From an uncultured Prevotella sp. (GTDB lineage Bacteria; Bacteroidota; Bacteroidia; Bacteroidales; Bacteroidaceae), in NCBI GenBank assembly GCA_934196725.1, contig CAKPWR010000035.1:1-28737 (forward strand): a stretch of DNA of 28,737 nucleotides, written 5' to 3'. The notes beneath the pieces are model-generated. The model made no database searches. It was not told the DNA's origin and saw nothing but the letters and a program-made list of their open reading frames with translations. Positions 23,630 to 28,737 of the stretch are shown here, piece after piece. The position numbers and the translations under genes were made by a program. The number at the start of each line of letters is the position of its first letter. Position 1 is the first letter of the stretch.

Positions 23630-24082
23630 TTATTCTTCTGTCTTATTAGATTCCTCCATCTTAGTATCCTTCTTCTTAGGAGTAAACACATAGTTGGTTA
23701 CCTGTACAGTACAGATCAACTCATCAGCAGTGTTTTTGATTGCAACTTCCCAAGTATGCAGGGTTCTGCCTTTGTGAACCAGTTTGGCGTATGCTGTAAC
23801 CGTATCTCCCTCACTCACAGCCTGTACATGAGTGCCGCTCACATTGATGCCCACAGCTATCTGACCAGGGCACAGAGCCAAGGAGCCGATACCTGCCACA
23901 TTTTCAGCCAGTGCCAGGGAAGCACCCCCACTCAGAAATCCGAATGGCTGGCGATTACGCTCATCCACTTTCATTGTAGCCTGAAGCGTATCAGGCTCAG
24001 GAGTTGAAATAAAATGCATGCCGAGGGTTTTAGAAAGTCCATCGGTCTTACTTATTCTTTTTACTACTTCGTCTATGTTCAT
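23630..24082 (-). CDS. menI: Hotdog-fold acyl-CoA thioesterase, probable DHNA-CoA thioesterase
   Basis: The 150-residue protein is a PaaI/YdiI-type hotdog thioesterase: GFLSGGASLALAENVAGIGS with the catalytic acidic residue on the long helix, VGINVSGTHVQAVSEGDTVTAYA, and the strand GRTLHTWEVAIKN. It is the first gene of the menF-menD-menB operon and ends 3 bases before menF, so hydrolysis of 1,4-dihydroxy-2-naphthoyl-CoA is the likely job. That substrate is inferred from context. I chose the ATG at 24082 over a TTG three codons upstream. The C terminus is a charged tail. Confidence 0.8.
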   Translation of the reverse strand: MNIDEVVKRISKTDGLSKTLGMHFISTPEPDTLQATMKVDERNRQPFGFLSGGASLALAENVAGIGSLALCPGQIAVGINVSGTHVQAVSEGDTVTAYAKLVHKGRTLHTWEVAIKNTADELICTVQVTNYVFTPKKKDTKMEESNKTEE

Positions 24083-24162
24083 CCTTATCAAAATTTAAAG
24101 TTGGTTGTTTAGGGGGATTGGAGCAAACAGATATCCTACTCACTCCTCACCTCATTTTCTTG

Positions 24163-24194
24163 CAAAATTAATGCAAATTAAAGACAAAACAAAA
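24163..24194 (-). promoter_or_regulatory. Promoter of the menaquinone operon
   Basis: On the reverse strand TTTTG (24194-24190), a 19-base spacer and TAATTTTG (24170-24163) match the Bacteroidota promoter. The leader to 24082 is about 75 bases. Confidence 0.7.
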
Positions 24195-24230
24195 TAAATA
24201 AGTCTTTTTTATACTTTTAAGCACTTTTAC

Positions 24231-24263
24231 TTGGTATGAACCGCATTTTTTTTACTATCTTTG
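24231..24263 (+). promoter_or_regulatory. Promoter of the GH89/acetyltransferase operon
   Basis: TTG at 24231-24233, a 22-base spacer and TATCTTTG at 24256-24263 precede a leader of about 25 bases. The in-frame TTG at 24261 lies inside this box and cannot be the start. Confidence 0.65.
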
Positions 24264-24293
24264 CAGCATATTGAAACAACAACAAACAATTTT

Positions 24294-26576
24294 ATGAAAA
24301 AATTACTCCTAGGACTATTATGTACTATTACTCTTGGTGCATACGCAAATCCGGCAGACAATCTTCTGAATCGTATCGACAAGGGAGCTGCTGCCAAGTT
24401 CAAAACAATACTTGTAAAATCTGACAAAGATTTCTTCGAGATAGACCAAGCTAGAAGCGGGAAGAATGTGACAGCATCCCAATCTGCCGGCAGAAACAAT
24501 CCCATCATCATCCGGGGCAACTCCTGGGTGAATATCGCCGTGGGCATCAACTGGTATCTGAAGCATTATGCCGGCATCCATATCACATGGAACAGCATGA
24601 ATACCAAACTGCCAGCAGTACTGCCAGCCGTCAAGCAGAAGGAGCGTCACGAGACCGACCTCAAGCTGCGCTACGACTTCAACTACTGCACCTTCTCCTA
24701 CACGATGGCTTTCTGGGACTGGAACCGATGGCAGAAAGAAATCGACTGGATGGCGCTTCACGGCATCAACATGCCACTTGCAGCCGTGGGCACAGAATGC
24801 GTATGGCGCAACATGCTCCTGAAACTGGGATATTCAGAAGAAGAAGTGGGTAAGTTCATCGCCGGACCTGCCTTCCTTGCCTGGTGGGAGATGAACAACC
24901 TGGAAGGTTGGGGAGGTCCGCTTCCATTGAGCTGGTATAAGCAGCAGGAAACTCTCCAGAAGAAGATCCTTGCCAGAATGAAGGAGATGGGAATGAAACC
25001 AGTCTTGCCAGGCTATTGCGGAATGGTGCCTCACGATGCCAAAAAGAGGCTGGGACTGAACGTGACGGATGCCGGCAAGTGGAATGGTTACCAGCGTCCA
25101 GCCAACCTCTCTCCTACCGATAGCAGATTTACAGAAATCGCCGACCTATATTATAAGGAGTTGACCAAGCTCTACGGAAAATCAGACTTCTATTCGATGG
25201 ATCCTTTCCACGAGAGCGGTGATGATGCAGCCGTGGATTATGCCAAAGCAGGAAAGGCACTGATGAGTGCAATGAAGCGTGCCAATCCTCATGCCATCTG
25301 GGTGGTACAGGGATGGAACGAAAACCCTCGTCCTCAGATGATTGAAGACTTAAAAGTAGGCGACATTCTGGTACTCGACCTCTTCTCTGAGTGCCGCCCG
25401 ATGTTTGGCGGTCCAAGCATACTGAAACGGGATGGCGGTTACGGCAAGCACCAGTGGCTCTTCTGCATGCTTGAGAACTTCGGAGGAAATGTGGGACTGC
25501 ATGGAAGAATGGACCAGCTGCTGAACAACTTCTATCTGGCAACAGGAAAAAAGGGAGAAAACAATCATAATAGTGAAACGCTCAAGGGTTGGGGCTTCAC
25601 GATGGAAGGTTCAGAAAACAACCCTGTGATGTTTGAGTTGATGAGCGAACTGCCTTGGCGTGCCGAGAAGACTACCAAGGAAGAATGGCTCAAGGAATAC
25701 TGCTATGCACGATATGGGGTACACGATGCAACCATCGAGAAGGCATGGGCACTTCTGGCTCAGAGCATCTACAACTGTCCGATGGGCAACAACCAGCAGG
25801 GTCCTCACGAGAGCATCTTCTGTGGACGCCCTTCATTAAACAACTTCCAGGTTTCCAGTTGGTCGAAGATGCGCAACTATTACGACCCGGAAGATACCCG
25901 ACAGGCAGCCATTCTCTTTGCCAGCGTAGCAGACAAATACCGTGGCAACAACAATTATGAGTACGACCTGGTAGATATCTGCCGCCAAGCCCTTGCCGAC
26001 CAGGGACGCAAACAGTACTGGAAAGCCATCGCCGACTATCAATCCTTCTCCCGTAAGGAGTTTGACAAGGATGCCGACCGTTTCCTGAAGATGATTCTTC
26101 TACAGGACCAGCTGCTCGGCACCCGTTCTGAATTCCGTCTGGGACATTGGATAGAGGAAGCACGCAACCTGGGCAAGACCGCTGAAGAGAAAGACCTCTA
26201 CGAATGGAATGCCCGAGTACAGATCACCACCTGGGGCAACCGTGTCTGCGCAGACGATGGCGGACTCCGGGATTATGGACACAAGGAATGGCAAGGTTTG
26301 CTGAAGGATTTCTACTATAAGCGATGGAGTACCTATATGAAAGCACTCGCCGACCAGATGGCAGCTTGCACCAACATCGACTACGATGCCTTGGGCAGTG
26401 GCAAGAATGCAGGAAAGACATCGGCAGAGCTCTTCCAGCTGGCATTGCCTAGTGCACCGAAAATCGACTGGTATGCGCTGGAGGAACCATGGACCCTACA
26501 GAAGAATCCATACTCTTCCAAGCCAGAGGGAAACCCGGTGGATATAGCGAAAGAAGTCATTCATTTCATCAAATAA
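24294..26576 (+). CDS. Alpha-N-acetylglucosaminidase, GH89 (NAGLU family)
   Basis: The 760-residue protein has a signal peptide (MKKLLLGLLCTITLGAYA, cleavage near residue 18) and the three NAGLU regions: an N-terminal domain (20-115), a TIM barrel (about 120-460) and a helical C-terminal domain. Catalytic glutamates by family comparison are E307 in DPFHE (human E316) and E438 in TMEG (human E446). GH89 enzymes release terminal alpha-linked N-acetylglucosamine, as in heparan sulfate in animals or alpha-GlcNAc-capped mucin glycans for gut bacteria. It is probably periplasmic. It is followed after 24 bases by a HGSNAT-like acetyltransferase gene. Confidence 0.92.
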   Translation: MKKLLLGLLCTITLGAYANPADNLLNRIDKGAAAKFKTILVKSDKDFFEIDQARSGKNVTASQSAGRNNPIIIRGNSWVNIAVGINWYLKHYAGIHITWNSMNTKLPAVLPAVKQKERHETDLKLRYDFNYCTFSYTMAFWDWNRWQKEIDWMALHGINMPLAAVGTECVWRNMLLKLGYSEEEVGKFIAGPAFLAWWEMNNLEGWGGPLPLSWYKQQETLQKKILARMKEMGMKPVLPGYCGMVPHDAKKRLGLNVTDAGKWNGYQRPANLSPTDSRFTEIADLYYKELTKLYGKSDFYSMDPFHESGDDAAVDYAKAGKALMSAMKRANPHAIWVVQGWNENPRPQMIEDLKVGDILVLDLFSECRPMFGGPSILKRDGGYGKHQWLFCMLENFGGNVGLHGRMDQLLNNFYLATGKKGENNHNSETLKGWGFTMEGSENNPVMFELMSELPWRAEKTTKEEWLKEYCYARYGVHDATIEKAWALLAQSIYNCPMGNNQQGPHESIFCGRPSLNNFQVSSWSKMRNYYDPEDTRQAAILFASVADKYRGNNNYEYDLVDICRQALADQGRKQYWKAIADYQSFSRKEFDKDADRFLKMILLQDQLLGTRSEFRLGHWIEEARNLGKTAEEKDLYEWNARVQITTWGNRVCADDGGLRDYGHKEWQGLLKDFYYKRWSTYMKALADQMAACTNIDYDALGSGKNAGKTSAELFQLALPSAPKIDWYALEEPWTLQKNPYSSKPEGNPVDIAKEVIHFIK

Positions 26577-26600
26577 TTCGTGAAAGTCATCAAGTAATAT

Positions 26601-27683
26601 ATGAACAGACTAAAATCACTCGACGTGATGCGAGGACTCACCGTAGCCCTCATGATATTGGTTAACAATGGCGGGGAGCACAACTACAGTTTCCTGGAGC
26701 ATAGCAAGTGGAATGGTCTCACACCGTGCGACCTTGTCTTCCCGTTCTTCCTCTTCATGGTGGGAATGTCGACCTTCATATCCCTGAAGAAGACGGAATT
26801 CAAGCCCTCAGCCCACGTCTATAGAAAGATAGCCAAGCGAACCATCCTACTCTTCCTCATCGGTTTGGGTATCAACTGGTTTGACATGATATGCAGTGGA
26901 GATGGACTTGACTTTGCCCATCTGCGAATATGGGCAGTATTGCAGCGCATCGCCATCTGCTACGGAGTCGTTGCCTTGCTTGCCATCACCCTGAACCATC
27001 GTTACTTCATCCATACCATCATCGGCTTGCTCGTAGCTTATATGGGCATTCTGGTGTTTGGCAATGGCTATGCATACGATGCATCCACTAATATCCTGGC
27101 ACAGGTAGACCGCAGCATCTTCGGCATCGACCATCTCTATCAAAGAAGTCCGGTAGACCCGGAAGGATTACTGAGCACGATTCCATCCATCGCCCATACG
27201 ATGATAGGATTCCTCTGTTGCAAGTATATCTCCGTAGCAGGTCAGACCGTAGATTCGAAGATCAAGGTATTGAAGGTGGCAGGTCTCGTGATGGTAGCTC
27301 TAGGCTTCGGACTCTCCCTGATTGGTTTCGGAATCAACAAGCGCATCTGGAGTCCAAGCTATGTATTCGTAACCTGCGGATTCGCCTCCTGGATACTGGG
27401 TATCCTGTTGCAGTTTATCGACAACAAGCCGAGCAGCAAGGACAACTTCCTGACCAAGGGTCTGCTTGCCTTTGGCATGAATCCACTCTTTCTCTATGTG
27501 ATGAGCGAGGCACTTGCCATCATCTTTGGCAGCTTTGACATCAAGGCAGAGATTTTCATCGTCATCCAGAGCGTCATCAGCGATGAGTATGTAGCATCGC
27601 TCACCTATGCCCTCTTCTTTGTAGCCATCCACGCTGCAATGGGTATATGGATGTATCACCGAAAAATCTTCATCAAACTATAG
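26601..27683 (+). CDS. HGSNAT-like transmembrane acyltransferase (DUF5009/NagX type)
   Basis: The 360-residue protein has about ten membrane segments and matches bacterial homologues of heparan-alpha-glucosaminide N-acetyltransferase: LDVMRGLTVALMILVNNGG, then HSKWNGLTPCDLVFPFFLFMVG. H34 in that segment aligns with the human active-site histidine H269. The human enzyme passes acetyl from acetyl-CoA across the membrane to terminal glucosamine, producing the substrate of NAGLU. Here the gene directly follows a GH89 gene in an operon, the same two-step order. Whether glucosamine is acetylated here is inference. Confidence 0.85.
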   Translation: MNRLKSLDVMRGLTVALMILVNNGGEHNYSFLEHSKWNGLTPCDLVFPFFLFMVGMSTFISLKKTEFKPSAHVYRKIAKRTILLFLIGLGINWFDMICSGDGLDFAHLRIWAVLQRIAICYGVVALLAITLNHRYFIHTIIGLLVAYMGILVFGNGYAYDASTNILAQVDRSIFGIDHLYQRSPVDPEGLLSTIPSIAHTMIGFLCCKYISVAGQTVDSKIKVLKVAGLVMVALGFGLSLIGFGINKRIWSPSYVFVTCGFASWILGILLQFIDNKPSSKDNFLTKGLLAFGMNPLFLYVMSEALAIIFGSFDIKAEIFIVIQSVISDEYVASLTYALFFVAIHAAMGIWMYHRKIFIKL

Positions 27684-27765
27684 GCTTGCGCAACATTTGC
27701 ATAGATAAATAACCTTATTATATTAAAAAGCATAAAAATAGGGCAAGAGTTCGGAAAATTATTTG

Positions 27766-27773
27766 TATTTTTG
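27766..27773 (+). promoter_or_regulatory. Probable lysS promoter -7 box
   Basis: TATTTTTG precedes the lysS start by about 40 bases. A -33 element at the usual distance is not clear. Confidence 0.5.
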
Positions 27774-27814
27774 CACCAACAAAAAGAAAATAAATAGATA
27801 TATCTAAATAAAGT

Positions 27815-28737
27815 ATGAACATTTTAGAGTTAAGCGAACAGGAAATCGTTCGCAGACAAAGTCTTCAGACATTGCGCGAGATGGGCATCGACCCATACCC
27901 AGCAGCAGAGTTTCCAACCAATGCATTCAGCACAGACATCAAAGCTGAGTTCAAGGACGAGGACGAACCACGCCAGGTAGTTATCGCTGGCCGTATGATG
28001 GGTCGCCGCGTAATGGGTAAAGCCAGCTTCGCTGAGTTGCAGGACTCAAAGGGAAGAATCCAGGTTTACATCGCCCGCGACGAGATTTGTCCAGACGAGA
28101 ACAAGGACCTTTACAATACAGTATTCAAGAAGCTTCTCGACATCGGTGACTTCATCGGTGTAAAGGGTTTCGTATTCCGTACACAGACTGGCGAGATTTC
28201 AGTTCACGCCAAGGAGTTGTGCCTGCTCTCCAAGAGCTTGAAGCCACTTCCTATCGTGAAGTACAAGGATGGTGTGGCTTACGACAAGTTCGATGACCCA
28301 GAGTTGCGTTACCGTCAGCGCTACGTTGACCTCATCGTTAATGATGGCGTAAAGGAAACCTTCCTGCAGCGTGCCACTGTACTCCGCACACTGCGCAGCG
28401 TACTTGACAACGCTGGCTATACAGAGGTAGAGACTCCTACCCTGCAGAGTATCGCAGGTGGTGCTTCAGCCCGTCCATTCATTACCCACTTCAATGCGCT
28501 CGACCAGGATATGTACATGCGTATCGCTACCGAGCTTTATCTGAAGCGCCTCATCGTAGGTGGTTTCGAGGGTGTTTATGAGATTGGCAAGAACTTCCGC
28601 AACGAGGGTATGGACCGTAACCACAACCCAGAGTTCACCTGTATGGAGCTTTATGTTCAGTACAAGGACTACAACTGGATGATGGCATTCACAGAGAAGT
28701 TGCTCGAGACTATCTGTATTGCTGTCAACGGCAAGCC
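27815..28737 (+). CDS. lysS: Lysine-tRNA ligase, class II (5' part, cut by window end)
   Basis: The frame is open from ATG 27815 to the window end (307 codons). The N-terminal anticodon-binding OB fold ([23 protein letters not shown]) is followed by the class II core: motif 1 ([17 protein letters not shown]) and motif 2 ([22 protein letters not shown]), with YLKRLIVGG between. These identify LysS, which charges tRNA-Lys in the cytosol. The rest of the core and motif 3 lie beyond the window. The start fits the family N terminus ([24 protein letters not shown]). Confidence 0.95.
   Translation, partial: MNILELSEQEIVRRQSLQTLREMGIDPYPAAEFPTNAFSTDIKAEFKDEDEPRQVVIAGRMMGRRVMGKASFAELQDSKGRIQVYIARDEICPDENKDLYNTVFKKLLDIGDFIGVKGFVFRTQTGEISVHAKELCLLSKSLKPLPIVKYKDGVAYDKFDDPELRYRQRYVDLIVNDGVKETFLQRATVLRTLRSVLDNAGYTEVETPTLQSIAGGASARPFITHFNALDQDMYMRIATELYLKRLIVGGFEGVYEIGKNFRNEGMDRNHNPEFTCMELYVQYKDYNWMMAFTEKLLETICIAVNGK

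Noticed and set aside
23252..24007. 251-residue forward open frame opposite menF and the thioesterase
   Set aside because: It crosses two well-defined reverse-strand genes and their junction, so it is a chance frame.

Overview
The window reads as a chromosomal segment of a Bacteroidales bacterium, most likely a Prevotella/Segatella-type gut or oral species. The evidence is repeated Bacteroidota-type promoters (TTTG or TTG, 19-22 bases, then TAnnTTTG), family-specific genes such as the DUF4837 lipoprotein and the GT2-DUF4922-SpoIID fusion, a tRNA-His without an encoded CCA end, and a PdxA with Bacteroidales-type sequence features. No rRNA, transposase, integrase, phage gene or CRISPR array was seen.

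Left part (1-7400) is the accessory-looking part. It holds a bacterial PARG-like macrodomain protein (225-1079), a small unknown reverse-strand gene with a good promoter (1151-1432), and a rearranged locus. In that locus two unrelated P-loop ATPase genes (2046-3299 and 3483-4622) sit between repeated copies of a promoter region and of the 5' end of yjbQ. The intact yjbQ (4673-5086) follows. After a palindromic intergenic repeat cluster comes a reverse-strand operon of an SPFH membrane protein, a ribbon-helix-helix protein and a multi-pass membrane protein, with GATATC sites over its promoter.

Middle part (7400-19300) is mostly core metabolism and envelope. A reverse-strand operon encodes a 1269-residue glycosyltransferase/HIT-like/SpoIID fusion and an AmpG-like permease, suggesting peptidoglycan fragment recycling. 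Divergently, rlmN, a DUF4837 lipoprotein and a PdxA-like protein form one operon. A PspF-like sigma-54 activator, an LptE-like lipoprotein, a TPR-like protein and SecG form the next. The PdxA-like protein lacks two of the three metal-ligand histidines of the family.

Right part (19400-28737) has tRNA-His(GTG), a reverse-strand menaquinone operon (hotdog thioesterase, menF, menD, menB, terminator), a divergent pair for alpha-GlcNAc glycans (GH89 alpha-N-acetylglucosaminidase and a HGSNAT-like membrane acetyltransferase), and the 5' part of lysS, cut by the window end.

A theme across the window is small dispersed repeats. Several fill intergenic gaps, and two kinds appear to have entered reading frames without breaking them (in the DUF4837 lipoprotein and in menF).
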